In this document: piece by piece, positions 44,870 to 53,069 of the stretch
How positions within the stretch are numbered: the stretch's first letter is position 1
How the letters are laid out: every line of letters starts with the position of its first letter
Position numbers and translations under genes: made by a program
The notes under the pieces: model-generated
What the model was told of the DNA's origin: nothing
Databases searched by the model: none
The model's input: only the letters and a program-made list of their open reading frames with translations
Assembly: GCF_036127095.1 (NCBI RefSeq)
Contig: NZ_CP108006.1
Span: 2,046,001-2,110,000 of the forward strand
From: Streptomyces sp. NBC_00335
Lineage (GTDB): Bacteria; Actinomycetota; Actinomycetes; Streptomycetales; Streptomycetaceae
DNA length: 64,000 nucleotides
Reading direction: 5' to 3'

Positions 44870-46282
44870 GTGCTGCAATGGGTCGCCCGAGGCTGCCCTG
44901 ACGGCGTGTGGGAAGGAACCGGGCACAAACTCAGCTGCCAAGCCCTGCACAGCCGCGGACTGGTCAAAGTCTCCAGGAGCCAGGGGCGGTGGTCCGTCGC
45001 CCTCACCAAGGCCGGCCAGCAATACCTGGACCACGGATCCCATCCCCCGGAACAGCCTCGGGGCAAAGACACCGCTCCCGCGCCGCAGACCGGAATCCAG
45101 CCACCCGACGTGGCCAAGAGCAAAAAGTCCAGCGGCCAGGCGGCTGCGCCCGTACCGGTTCAGCGAACGAGCTCCCTTCCGCGGAAGAAGGCCAAGACCG
45201 TCACGGAACAGCTCCTGGAAGAGCTCGCAGAAGCCGGCCGCGTCGTCAAACGCGAAGCCAGCGGTCGGGAGACCGAGAAATGGCCGATCCGTGTTGCCGC
45301 AGCACGGCGGTCGGGAAAGATCCCTGCAACCAAGGAACTGCACGCCGGCTGGTGCCGCGACGGATACGAAATCCGGCTGGTCGACACCCCAGCCTGGCCC
45401 TTGGCCGTACTGTCACCCGTTGCCGTACCGGCACGGCTCCCCACTCCACACCCCGTGGTCAGAGCTCTGCAGGCGCACTCCCAGCCCATGGCACTGACCA
45501 AAGCCGTGCAGGGCAGAGCCTTCTGCCTCATCCACGCACTGCTCACCGCAACGCAGAAGCTGGGGTATGTCAGCGCGTTCGGTACGGCCGAGAGTGCACC
45601 CGCCCCTCACCGCCGGCGCGGCGGCTCTCCCCACTTCACCATCACAGCCCAGGGCCAGCGATGCGATTTCCTCATCCTGCAAGAACAGGACCGGACCGAC
45701 CACATTCCCACGAAGAAGGAGCTCTCGGACGCCGAGAAGCACTCCTGGGTGCGGATTCCTCGGTACGAATACTCCCCCGCTGAACGCCTGAGGATCTGCA
45801 TCAGCGGCGGGTCACGACACAGGGCCGACGAGTGGGCCGACACGGCCGCACGCCCTCTTGAGCACCAGCTCGCCGAAATCGTGCAGGAAGTGGGGCTCAG
45901 GGGTGAGGCTGCCGAACACAAACGGCTGGCCGACCTGGAGGCCGCACGGGAGAAGCGGCTCCGGTGGGAAGCCGCTATGGAACAGGCAAAGATCGACTAC
46001 GCCGAGGCAGTCCGTATCCAGCGACTCGAAGCACAAGAGAAGGCATGGCGTCGCGCAGCGGACCTGGCCGAGTACATCGACGCCCTCCGCCTCCACACAC
46101 AGAACCTGCCGACTGGTACGGAGAGGGACGGAGCCGAGGCATGGATCGCTTGGGCCTCGGGCCACGTGCAGCGGCTGGACCCACTCAACGGGACGCTCCG
46201 CCTGCCGGATATTCCCGAACCTCGCGCCGACGATCTCCAGCCGTTCCTGCACGGATGGAACCCCTACGGGCCCGGCTTCTAG
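44870..46282 (+). CDS. Island-terminal winged-helix/coiled-coil protein, copy 2 (5' disrupted)
   Basis: 470 residues from an in-frame GTG. In copy 1 translation starts at a GTG with GGGGAG; the equivalent GTG here (44837) is followed at the third codon by TGA, because CGA changed to TGA. Translation could restart at 44870, losing 11 residues of the first winged helix, or the gene may be inactive. The rest is intact, with one 3-nt deletion and many silent changes against copy 1, ending FLHGWNPYGPGF. The coiled coil and second HTH are preserved. Confidence 0.6.
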   Translation: MLQWVARGCPDGVWEGTGHKLSCQALHSRGLVKVSRSQGRWSVALTKAGQQYLDHGSHPPEQPRGKDTAPAPQTGIQPPDVAKSKKSSGQAAAPVPVQRTSSLPRKKAKTVTEQLLEELAEAGRVVKREASGRETEKWPIRVAAARRSGKIPATKELHAGWCRDGYEIRLVDTPAWPLAVLSPVAVPARLPTPHPVVRALQAHSQPMALTKAVQGRAFCLIHALLTATQKLGYVSAFGTAESAPAPHRRRGGSPHFTITAQGQRCDFLILQEQDRTDHIPTKKELSDAEKHSWVRIPRYEYSPAERLRICISGGSRHRADEWADTAARPLEHQLAEIVQEVGLRGEAAEHKRLADLEAAREKRLRWEAAMEQAKIDYAEAVRIQRLEAQEKAWRRAADLAEYIDALRLHTQNLPTGTERDGAEAWIAWASGHVQRLDPLNGTLRLPDIPEPRADDLQPFLHGWNPYGPGF

Positions 46283-46439
46283 AAGCAAGGCACCTTGACA
46301 ATGTCACGGAACGTGTTCGGCGCGGTCGGTCAGAATCTGGTTCCAACACGGACCGACTCGACTGCCCAACGCCAAGAAGGGCACCTCCCTTGGCAAGATC
46401 ACAAGCTGCCGTGGGAGGCGCCCATCCATTACTGACGAA

Positions 46440-46499
46440 GCGTCAGGATTTTCCGATCGCGTGCGTCAAACGTGCGTCACGAGCGTCGAATCAGCGTCA
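46440..46499 (+). repeat. GCGTCA iteron array (copy 2)
   Basis: GCGTCA at 46440, 46463, 46474 and 46494, with a one-base variant GCGTCG at 46483. The 11/9/11 spacing matches copy 1. Confidence 0.7.
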
Positions 46500-46514
46500 A
46501 GATATCGCCCACAA

Positions 46515-46533
46515 CGCCCACAGCGCACATAAC
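46515..46533 (+). repeat. Arm motif CGCCCACAGCGCACATAAC (right end of island)
   Basis: Direct copy of the 19-nt motif, inverted relative to 18182-18200 at the opposite end. It sits 22 nt before the methyltransferase stop codon region. Confidence 0.6.
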
Positions 46534-46550
46534 GCACCCTGCTCTAACCT

Positions 46551-46610
46551 GCAGGTCAGAGGCCCTTTCCAACGGGCTCAAGGATCGCGACACACTCGAC
46601 ATGCTGGGTC
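46551..46610. other. Putative attR in the 3' end of the RNA methyltransferase gene
   Basis: 60 bp covering the stop codon and last ~17 codons, 57/60 identical to 18045-18104. The gene's reading frame is complete on this side. Confidence 0.78.
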
Positions 46611-47890
46611 ATCGGGAAGAGGTCGAAGGCGCGCAGGGTGCGGACCTTGTAGCCCGCCTCCTGGAAGTACGCCAGGTCGCGGGCCAGGGCCGCCGGGTCG
46701 CAGGCCACGTAGGCGATGCGGCGCGGGGTGAGGCCGGCTACCTGGCGGACCGTCTGCTTGCCCGCGCCCGCGCGGGGCGGGTCCAGGACGACCAGGTCGC
46801 ACTCGGTGATGCCGGTCTTCGGGAGGATCTGCTCGACCTTGCCCTGCTCGATGCGGACGCGGGGGAAGTCCGTGAGGTTGTGCCGGGCGTCCTCCACCGC
46901 GCGCTTCGTGGACTCGATGCCGAGGACGGCACCCGTCTCGCCGAGGCGTTCCGCGAGGGCGCCCGCGAAGATGCCGACGCCGCAGTAGAGGTCGAGTGCC
47001 ATCTCGCCCTTGCGCGGCATCAGGCCCTGCATGACGGCCTTGATCAGGGTGTCCGCGGCCTGGGGGTGGACCTGCCAGAAGCCGCCCATGCCCACGCGGT
47101 ACGTACGGCCGTCCGCGCGCTCGCGCACGAAGGGGCGGCCGTGGACGCGGTGGACTCCGCCGTCCTTCTCCTCGACGCGCAGGACCGAGACCGGCTTGTC
47201 GAGCTCGACGAGGGGGAGGCGGCCGCCGGGGCGCGGGGTCAGGACGACCTGGCGGTCGCCGGAGCCGGTCGCGGCGATGGCCTCGACGGTCTCCATCTGG
47301 GGCCAGTCCTGCTGCTCGATGCCGAGCTCGGTGACGCCGGGCGCCGCGATCATGCAGTGGTCGACCGGCTGGATGTCGTGCGAGCGGTGCTTGCGCAGGC
47401 CCACGACGCCGTCCTCGTCGATCGCGTACTGCACGCGGGTGCGCCACTGCGGGACCTGCCCGGCGGGCACCTTGTCGCCCTCGGCCGGCATGACCGTACC
47501 GTCCCAGCCGGCCTGCTCCGGGGTGAGCCCGGCGAGCCGCAGCAGCTGCTCGGCGATGACCTCGCCCTTGAGCCGGCGCTGGGCGCCGGGCTTGGCGTGC
47601 TGCCAGTCGCAGCCGCCGCACGCGCCGGGGCCGGCGTACGGGCAGGGGGCCTCGACGCGGTCCTTGGAGGGGTCGAGGACGGTGATGGCGTCGGCGCGCA
47701 GGAAGCGGGAGTCGACGTCTCCCTCGGTCACCCGCGCGATGATCTTCTCGCCGGGCAGGGTGTGCCGGACGAACAGGACACGCCCCTCGGCGGTGCGGGC
47801 GATGCAGTGCCCGCCGTGCGCGACGGGGCCGACCTCGACCTCGTACTCCTCCCCCACCAGTGACTGCTTCTCGTTCTGCTCGCTCGTCAT
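46556..47890 (-). CDS. TrmA/RumA-family 23S rRNA/tRNA (uracil-5)-methyltransferase with TRAM domain
   Basis: 444 residues. N-terminal TRAM domain (about 12-75; GEEYEVEVGPVAHGG). Iron-sulfur type cysteines occur in CPYAGPGACGGCDWQH (about 82-97). SAM site LDLYCGVGIFAG, DPPRAG, and catalytic Cys in VACDPAALARDL (about 405). Forms m5U in RNA. Its 3' end serves as the insertion site of the island to the left. ATG start. The permease gene upstream is separated by a strong hairpin. Confidence 0.9.
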   Translation of the reverse strand: MTSEQNEKQSLVGEEYEVEVGPVAHGGHCIARTAEGRVLFVRHTLPGEKIIARVTEGDVDSRFLRADAITVLDPSKDRVEAPCPYAGPGACGGCDWQHAKPGAQRRLKGEVIAEQLLRLAGLTPEQAGWDGTVMPAEGDKVPAGQVPQWRTRVQYAIDEDGVVGLRKHRSHDIQPVDHCMIAAPGVTELGIEQQDWPQMETVEAIAATGSGDRQVVLTPRPGGRLPLVELDKPVSVLRVEEKDGGVHRVHGRPFVRERADGRTYRVGMGGFWQVHPQAADTLIKAVMQGLMPRKGEMALDLYCGVGIFAGALAERLGETGAVLGIESTKRAVEDARHNLTDFPRVRIEQGKVEQILPKTGITECDLVVLDPPRAGAGKQTVRQVAGLTPRRIAYVACDPAALARDLAYFQEAGYKVRTLRAFDLFPMTQHVECVAILEPVGKGL

Positions 47891-47939
47891 GGTGGGGAGA
47901 CTCCAAGGAGATGTGGATCAGAAGATCAGAATCGAAAAG

Positions 47940-47991
47940 GAACGGCCGGACGACCGACCCACCAGTTTACGTGGATCTCGTCCGGCCGTTC
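47940..47991 (-). terminator. Stem-loop between permease and methyltransferase genes
   Basis: GAACGGCCGGACGA (47940-47953) pairs with TCGTCCGGCCGTTC (47978-47991); the loop is 24 nt. It lies 27 bp beyond the permease stop. Confidence 0.7.
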
Positions 47992-48017
47992 GCCACTCCG
48001 ACGCGGGGGCTGCGGAC

Positions 48018-50072
48018 CTACTTCCCCGCCGGGTCCTTCGGACGCGGACGCGGGGTGTCGACCGGCCCGCGGCGCACCGCGCCCGGGGCGTTCCACTCCG
48101 CGCGCTTCTTCGCCCGCTTCTTCGCCAGCTCCGAGGACTCCAGCTGGTAGGGCACCGAGGTGACCATCACGCCGGGGGTGAAGAGCAGCCGGCCCTTGAG
48201 GCGCAGCGCGCTCTGGTTGTGGAGGAGGTGTTCGTACCAGCGGCCGACGACGTACTCGGGGATGTACACGCTGACGGCGTCGCGCGGGTTCTCGCTGCGC
48301 AGGCCCTTGACGTACTCGACGACCGGGCGGGTGATCTCGCGGTACGGGGAGTCCAGGATCTTGAGCGGAACGTTGATGCCGCGCCGCTCCCACTCCTCGC
48401 GCAGGGCCTTGGTCTCGGCCGGGTCGACGCTGATGCTGAGCGCCTCCAGCCGGTCCGAGCGGGTCAGCTTGGCGAAGGCCAGGGCCCGCAGGGTGGGCTT
48501 GTGGACCTTGGAGACCAGGACGATGGAGTGGACCCGCGAGGGGCGCACGCTGTCGTCGCTGGGGCCCTCGGCGGCGGCGATCTCCTCGGAGACCCGGTCG
48601 TAGTGCTTGCGGATCGCGGACATCGTTCCGTAGAAGATGACCATGCCGAGCAGGGCGACCCAGGCGCCGTGGGTGAACTTGGTGGCCAGGACGACCACCA
48701 GCACCATGCCGGTGAAGAAGGCGCCGAAGGTGTTGATCGCCCGGGACCGGTGCATCCGGCGGCGGGCGGCCGGGTCGCGCTCCGCGCGCAGGTGGCGGTT
48801 CCAGTGCCGGACCATGCCGATCTGGCTCAGCGTGAAGGAGACGAAGACGCCGACGATGTAGAGCTGGATCAGCTTCGTCGAGTCGGCGTCGTAGATCCAC
48901 ACGAGCAGCATCGCGGCGCCCGCGAGCAGCACGATGCCGTTGGAGAAGGCGAGGCGGTCGCCGCGGGTGTGCAGCTGGCGCGGCAGGTAGCGGTCCTGGG
49001 CGAGGATCGAGCCGAGCAGCGGGAAGCCGTTGTACGCGGTGTTCGCGGCGAGGAAGAGGACCAGCGCGGTGGCCGCGGCGAGCACGATGAAGAGGAAGCT
49101 GCCGTTGCCGAAGACGGCCTCGGCGACCTGGGAGATGACCGGGTGCTGGACGTAGCCGGCGCCGACCGGGGTGCCGTTCTCCAGCAGGTCGACGGCCGGG
49201 TTCTCGGCCATCTTGACGTCGGTCGCCATGGCCAGGCCGATGATCCCGCAGAACATGGTGACGGCCAGCAGGCCCATGAGGGCGAGGGTGGTGGCCGCGT
49301 TCTTGCTCTTGGGCTTGCGGAAGGCGGGTACGCCGTTGCTGATGGCCTCGACGCCGGTGAGGGCGGCGCAGCCGGAGGAGAAGGCCCGCAGCAGCAGGAA
49401 GACCAGGGCGAATCCGGCCAGTCCCTGGTGTTCGGGTTTGATCTCCAGGCCGGCCGTGGGGGCCTCCATGGTGTCGCCCATGACGATGCCGCGCCAGGCG
49501 CCCCACGCGATCATGACGAAAACGGCGCCCACGAAAACATAGGTCGGGATGGCGAAGAGCTTCCCGGATTCCTTCATGCCCCGCAGATTCATCAGCGTGA
49601 GCAGCAGAATCATGATCACCGCGGAGAGCACTTTGTGCTCGATGACGAAACCGACGGCGGAGCCGAGATTCTCGACGCCGGAGGAGATCGACACGGCGAC
49701 CGTGAGGACGTAGTCGACGAGCAGGGCGCTCGCGACGGTGAGACCGGCCCGGGGCCCGAGGTTGGTGTTGGCGACCTCGTAGTCACCGCCGCCGCTGGGG
49801 TAGGCGTGGACGTTCTGCCGGTAGGAAGCGACCACCGTGAACATCAGCACGACGACCGCGACGGCGATCCAGGGGCTGAAGTGGTACGCCGACACGCCTG
49901 CGATCGACAGGACCAGCAGGACCTCGCCGGGGGCATATGCCACCGAGGAGAGCGGGTCGGACGCGAACACGGGGAGGGCGATCCGCTTGGGAAGAAGGGT
50001 TTCCCCGAGGCGGTCGCTGCGTAGCGCCCGGCCGATCAGGATCCGTTTGGGCACGTCGGTCAGTTTGGACAC
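48018..50072 (-). CDS. APC-superfamily permease, KimA-like potassium transporter
   Basis: 684 residues. About 12 TM segments begin with LPVFASDPLSSVAYAPGEVL, the characteristic TM1 region of KimA/YdaO-type transporters (cytosolic half basic, FASDPLSS). A ~190-residue cytosolic C-terminal domain follows, with VHSIVLVSKVHKPTLRALAF. GTG start. Divergent from two TrkA-type genes, and KdpDE lie further right, so potassium uptake is the likely role. Confidence 0.82.
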   Translation of the reverse strand: MSKLTDVPKRILIGRALRSDRLGETLLPKRIALPVFASDPLSSVAYAPGEVLLVLSIAGVSAYHFSPWIAVAVVVLMFTVVASYRQNVHAYPSGGGDYEVANTNLGPRAGLTVASALLVDYVLTVAVSISSGVENLGSAVGFVIEHKVLSAVIMILLLTLMNLRGMKESGKLFAIPTYVFVGAVFVMIAWGAWRGIVMGDTMEAPTAGLEIKPEHQGLAGFALVFLLLRAFSSGCAALTGVEAISNGVPAFRKPKSKNAATTLALMGLLAVTMFCGIIGLAMATDVKMAENPAVDLLENGTPVGAGYVQHPVISQVAEAVFGNGSFLFIVLAAATALVLFLAANTAYNGFPLLGSILAQDRYLPRQLHTRGDRLAFSNGIVLLAGAAMLLVWIYDADSTKLIQLYIVGVFVSFTLSQIGMVRHWNRHLRAERDPAARRRMHRSRAINTFGAFFTGMVLVVVLATKFTHGAWVALLGMVIFYGTMSAIRKHYDRVSEEIAAAEGPSDDSVRPSRVHSIVLVSKVHKPTLRALAFAKLTRSDRLEALSISVDPAETKALREEWERRGINVPLKILDSPYREITRPVVEYVKGLRSENPRDAVSVYIPEYVVGRWYEHLLHNQSALRLKGRLLFTPGVMVTSVPYQLESSELAKKRAKKRAEWNAPGAVRRGPVDTPRPRPKDPAGK

Positions 50073-50155
50073 GCAGAGGATCGTAAGCGTTCGAAATCAG
50101 CCTGACGAACCCCCCACCCCTATAGGACGGGAAGTCCCTTCACATCCATGCCACA

Positions 50156-50207
50156 GGAGCGCCTCATCCAGGGCACGGGAGCGCCTCATCCAGGGCAAAG
50201 GAGCGCC
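50156..50207. repeat. 22-bp tandem repeat in the divergent permease/TrkA promoter
   Basis: GGAGCGCCTCATCCAGGGCA begins at 50156 and 50178, and a third truncated unit (GGAGCGCC) at 50200; the period of exactly 22 bp equals two helical turns. Confidence 0.6.
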
Positions 50208-50335
50208 GCCGACCGCGCAAATGGTCACACTGGTGACCGCCCGTGTGTAGCTTGGGCCATGGTCTGAGACCCTGTTAAGCCAGAGCAGCAATGAGGCTGG
50301 AACCCAGCGAGCCGCTGACAGCCGGAAGGACGGCC

Positions 50336-51004
50336 GTGCACATCGTCATTATGGGCTGCGGAAGAGTGGGCTCCGCCCTCGCGCAGACCCTGGAACAGCA
50401 GGGGCATACGGTCGCGGTCATCGACCAGGACCCCACCGCATTCCGCCGGCTGGGGGCGTCCTTCGGCGGCCGTCGCGTCACCGGGGTCGGCTTCGACCAG
50501 GACACCCTGCGTGAGGCCGGCATCGAGGAGGCGGGCGCCTTCGCCGCGGTGAGCAGTGGTGACAATTCCAACATCATCGCCGCCAGGGTGGCCCGTGAGA
50601 TGTTCGGCGTCGAGAACGTCGCCGCCCGCATCTACGACCCCAAGCGCGCCGAGGTCTACCAGCGCCTGGGCATCCCCACCGTCGCCACCGTGCGCTGGAC
50701 GGCCGACCAGATGCTCCGCCGGCTGCTGCCTTCGGGCGCCGAGCCGCTGTGGCGCGACCCGAGCGGCGGTGTCCAGCTCGCGGAGGTGCACACCTCCACC
50801 ACCTGGATCGGCCAGAAGGTCAGCCGGCTGCAGGAGGAGACCGGCGTCCGCGTCGCCTTCCTCACCCGGCTGGGCGAGGCCATGCTGCCGACGTCGGCGA
50901 CCGTCCTCCAGGAGGGTGACCTCGTCCACGTGATGATGCGCACGGACGAGATCGACAAGGTGGAGGCCGCCTTCGCCGAGGGTCCTGAGGAGGCACACGC
51001 ATGA
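50336..51004 (+). CDS. TrkA-family potassium regulatory protein (RCK), first of pair
   Basis: 222 residues from a GTG with GGAAGGAC upstream. TrkA-N Rossmann: VIMGCGRVGSALAQTLEQQGH (short form GCGRVG, about residues 7-12), acidic residue in VIDQDP (about 31), and a TrkA-C domain (VQLAEVHTSTTWIGQKVSRL). NAD(H)/nucleotide-gated control of K+ transport. Overlaps the next gene by ATGA. Confidence 0.9.
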   Translation: MHIVIMGCGRVGSALAQTLEQQGHTVAVIDQDPTAFRRLGASFGGRRVTGVGFDQDTLREAGIEEAGAFAAVSSGDNSNIIAARVAREMFGVENVAARIYDPKRAEVYQRLGIPTVATVRWTADQMLRRLLPSGAEPLWRDPSGGVQLAEVHTSTTWIGQKVSRLQEETGVRVAFLTRLGEAMLPTSATVLQEGDLVHVMMRTDEIDKVEAAFAEGPEEAHA

Positions 51005-51663
51005 GGGTCGCGATCGCCGGAGCCGGCGCGGTGGGCCGTTCCATCGCGGGCGAGCTCCTGGAGAACGGCCACGAGGTGCTCCTCGTGGACAAGGCCCCGA
51101 CCGCCATCTCGGTGGAGCGGGTGCCGCAGGCCGAGTGGCTGCTGGCCGACGCCTGCGAGATCACCTCGCTCGACGAGGCGGCGCTCCAGCGCTGCAACGT
51201 GGTCATCGCCGCGACCGGCGACGACAAGGTCAACCTGGTCGTCTCCCTCCTCGCCAAGACCGAGTACGGGGTCCCCCGGGTCGTGGCGCGGGTGAACAAC
51301 CCGAAGAACGAATGGCTCTTCAACGAGTCCTGGGGCGTCGACGTCGCCGTTTCCACGCCGCGCCTGATGTCGGCGCTGGTCGAGGAAGCCGTCAGCGTCG
51401 GCGACCTGGTCCGGCTGCTGCGCTTCAGCCACGGCGACGCCAACCTCGTCGAGCTGACCCTGCCCGCCGACTCCCAGGTCGCGGGCAAGCAGATCAGCGA
51501 GATCACCTGGCCCGAGGACACCTCGCTGGTCACGATCATCCGGGGCAACCGGGTGCTCACGCCGCACGGCGAGGAGACCCTGGAGCCGGGCGACGAGCTC
51601 CTCTTCGTGGCCGCCCAGGCCCGCGAGGAGCAGCTGGAGGACCTCCTCCAGGCCGCGGACTGA
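51001..51663 (+). CDS. TrkA-family potassium regulatory protein (RCK), second of pair
   Basis: 220 residues. Rossmann GAGAVGRSIAGELLENGHEV, acidic VDKAP, and TrkA-C with LTLPADSQVAGKQISEITWP. Coupled (ATGA) to the first TrkA gene; the two probably form a heteromer controlling the divergent permease. Confidence 0.92.
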   Translation: MRVAIAGAGAVGRSIAGELLENGHEVLLVDKAPTAISVERVPQAEWLLADACEITSLDEAALQRCNVVIAATGDDKVNLVVSLLAKTEYGVPRVVARVNNPKNEWLFNESWGVDVAVSTPRLMSALVEEAVSVGDLVRLLRFSHGDANLVELTLPADSQVAGKQISEITWPEDTSLVTIIRGNRVLTPHGEETLEPGDELLFVAAQAREEQLEDLLQAAD

Positions 51664-51685
51664 CCTGCGGTCCCGCTGAACCGCC

Positions 51686-51722
51686 GAAGGGGCGGCTGAC
51701 CATCACGGTCAGCCGCCCCTTC
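51686..51722 (+). terminator. 16-bp stem-loop after the TrkA pair
   Basis: GAAGGGGCGGCTGACC pairs with GGTCAGCCGCCCCTTC around a 5-nt loop, 22 bp after the stop. Confidence 0.88.
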
Positions 51723-51864
51723 GTACATCCCCGGGCGTACGAGCCTGCGTGCGCGGCCGGGCCGGTCTGCGCGGCGGCGCCCTGCGAGGCCGTCCCCTAC
51801 CCGCCCTTCCACCGTTCCCCGGGCTGCGCCCGGACCCCGCGCCTCAAACGCCGGCGGGGCTGAT

Positions 51865-52614
51865 CTAGCCCTTCGCCGCCTTCGCCGCCTTGGCCGCCTT
51901 CGCCGCCTTCTCCGCGGCCTCCTCCGCCTCCCACTCCGCGATCACGTTGATCGGCGGCGGCGCCTGCGCCAGGAACAGCCAGGTGAAGTACACCGCGAGC
52001 ACCATCGGCGGCAGCTTCAGCGCGATCAGCACCCAGCCGAGCTGCGTCGCGTCGCCCCACCAGTACAGCGGGAAGAGGATCGCGTACTTCGCGAGGAAGA
52101 TCAGGCCCCAGGCCAGGCTGGCCTTGACGTACGCCTTCTTGCGCCCGGGATTGCGCGTGCGCCAGGACAGGTTCTCCTTGAAGACCGGTCCCAGGATCAC
52201 GCCGAGCAGCGGGAAGCCCACCAGTGCGGAGAGCGTGAAGGCCACGCCCAGGCCGGCGCCGTAGATCATGCCGGGCAGGTAGAAGCCCTTCGCGCTGCCC
52301 GTGAAGAGGGCGAAGGCCACGCCCACGCCCACGCCGAAGACCCCGCTGAAGGCGTGCTTGACCGTGTCCTTGCGCAGCAGCCGCACGATCACCAGCAGGA
52401 CCGCGACCGCACCCGCCGCGATGGCGGACAGCTTCACGTCCTTGTTGATCGTGTAGATCATGACGAAGAGCAGCCCGGGGAGCATCGTCTCCACGGTGCC
52501 CCGGATGCCGCCGAAGGCGTCGAAGAGTGCGGCCTGCGTGACGGCCTTCTGGTCCGCGGTCGGTTCCGCGGCGGGATCCGTCCCGGGGGTGGTCGGTTTG
52601 TCGAGTGACGTCAC
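51865..52614 (-). CDS. DUF3159 membrane protein
   Basis: 249 residues. Six or so TM segments; the conserved core includes FGGIRGTVETMLPGLLFVM and FKENLSWRTRNP. The C-terminus is an Ala/Lys repeat (EKAAKAAKAAKAAKG). GTG start at 52614, 3 nt after the OB-fold gene's stop. Conserved in actinobacteria, function unknown. Confidence 0.85.
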   Translation of the reverse strand: MTSLDKPTTPGTDPAAEPTADQKAVTQAALFDAFGGIRGTVETMLPGLLFVMIYTINKDVKLSAIAAGAVAVLLVIVRLLRKDTVKHAFSGVFGVGVGVAFALFTGSAKGFYLPGMIYGAGLGVAFTLSALVGFPLLGVILGPVFKENLSWRTRNPGRKKAYVKASLAWGLIFLAKYAILFPLYWWGDATQLGWVLIALKLPPMVLAVYFTWLFLAQAPPPINVIAEWEAEEAAEKAAKAAKAAKAAKG

Positions 52615-52616
52615 CG

Positions 52617-53045
52617 TCAGTGCTCCTGTCCGAGCGGTCGGAGTTCGTACTTCGGGTTGAAGAGCACCCGACGGCCGTGGCTCATCGAGATCCGCCCGGA
52701 GGCGATCATGCGACGGCCGGGTTCGATTCCCACGATCGAGCGACGTCCGAGCCAGACGACGTCCAGCGCGGCCGAGCCGTCGAACAGCTCTGCCTCCAGG
52801 GCGGGGACGCCCGCGCGCGGCCGCAGGGTGACGGTCCGCAGGGTCCCGGTCACCTTCACTATCTGACGGTCGTGGCAGTCGCAGATCCGCGTGCACCCCG
52901 CGGCTTCTGCGTCCTCCTGCAGCTCCGCCGAATGCAGCTCCTCCTGGGAGGTGGACAGCCGCTCTATCATCCGGCGGAACCTGCCCGCGGGCCTGGCGGG
53001 CTTCGCCGGCTTCACGGGCTTCTCGGGACGCGGTTCAGCACTCAT
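52617..53045 (-). CDS. OB-fold nucleic-acid-binding protein
   Basis: 142 residues. Lys/Pro-rich N-terminus, then an OB-fold (IVKVTGTLRTVTLRP ... VVWLGRRSIVGIEPGRRMIA) ending in MSHGRRVLFNPKYEL. Contains a Cys cluster (GCTRICDCHD). Operon with the DUF3159 gene. A conserved actinobacterial pair. Confidence 0.82.
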   Translation of the reverse strand: MSAEPRPEKPVKPAKPARPAGRFRRMIERLSTSQEELHSAELQEDAEAAGCTRICDCHDRQIVKVTGTLRTVTLRPRAGVPALEAELFDGSAALDVVWLGRRSIVGIEPGRRMIASGRISMSHGRRVLFNPKYELRPLGQEH

Positions 53046-53069
53046 ACAGGAAGCGTACCGGCGCCCCCA

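Larger units (their letters stand above)
18045..46610. mobile_element. Proximal genomic island (~28.5 kb) at the methyltransferase 3' end
   Basis: Bounded by the 60-bp repeats 18045-18104 and 46551-46610. Just inside or at the ends are inverted copies of a 19-nt arm motif (18182-18200, 46515-46533). The interior carries accessory genes: sortase, YcaO peptide locus, terpenoid genes, a protease/inhibitor pair and ImmA/IrrE. No integrase, transposase or conjugation gene was recognised. The repeated 2.13-kb unit to its left implies a second, related island accreted beside it. Confidence 0.75.
44479..46610 (+). repeat. Direct repeat unit, copy 2 (methyltransferase-proximal)
   Basis: Matches 15978-18104 along its length in the same orientation. 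It ends inside the functional 3' end of the RNA methyltransferase gene. Confidence 0.85.

Noticed and set aside
47010..50024. Very long plus-strand open frame (over 1000 codons) opposite the methyltransferase and permease
   Set aside because: It is the antisense shadow of two clear genes; composition is Gly/Asp/Arg biased and no domain is visible.
50156..50207. Possible short CRISPR array
   Set aside because: The repeats are contiguous with no spacers and no cas genes nearby.
50073..50335. Possible c-di-AMP riboswitch before the KimA-like or TrkA genes
   Set aside because: I could not find the conserved core segments of the ydaO-type riboswitch on either strand.
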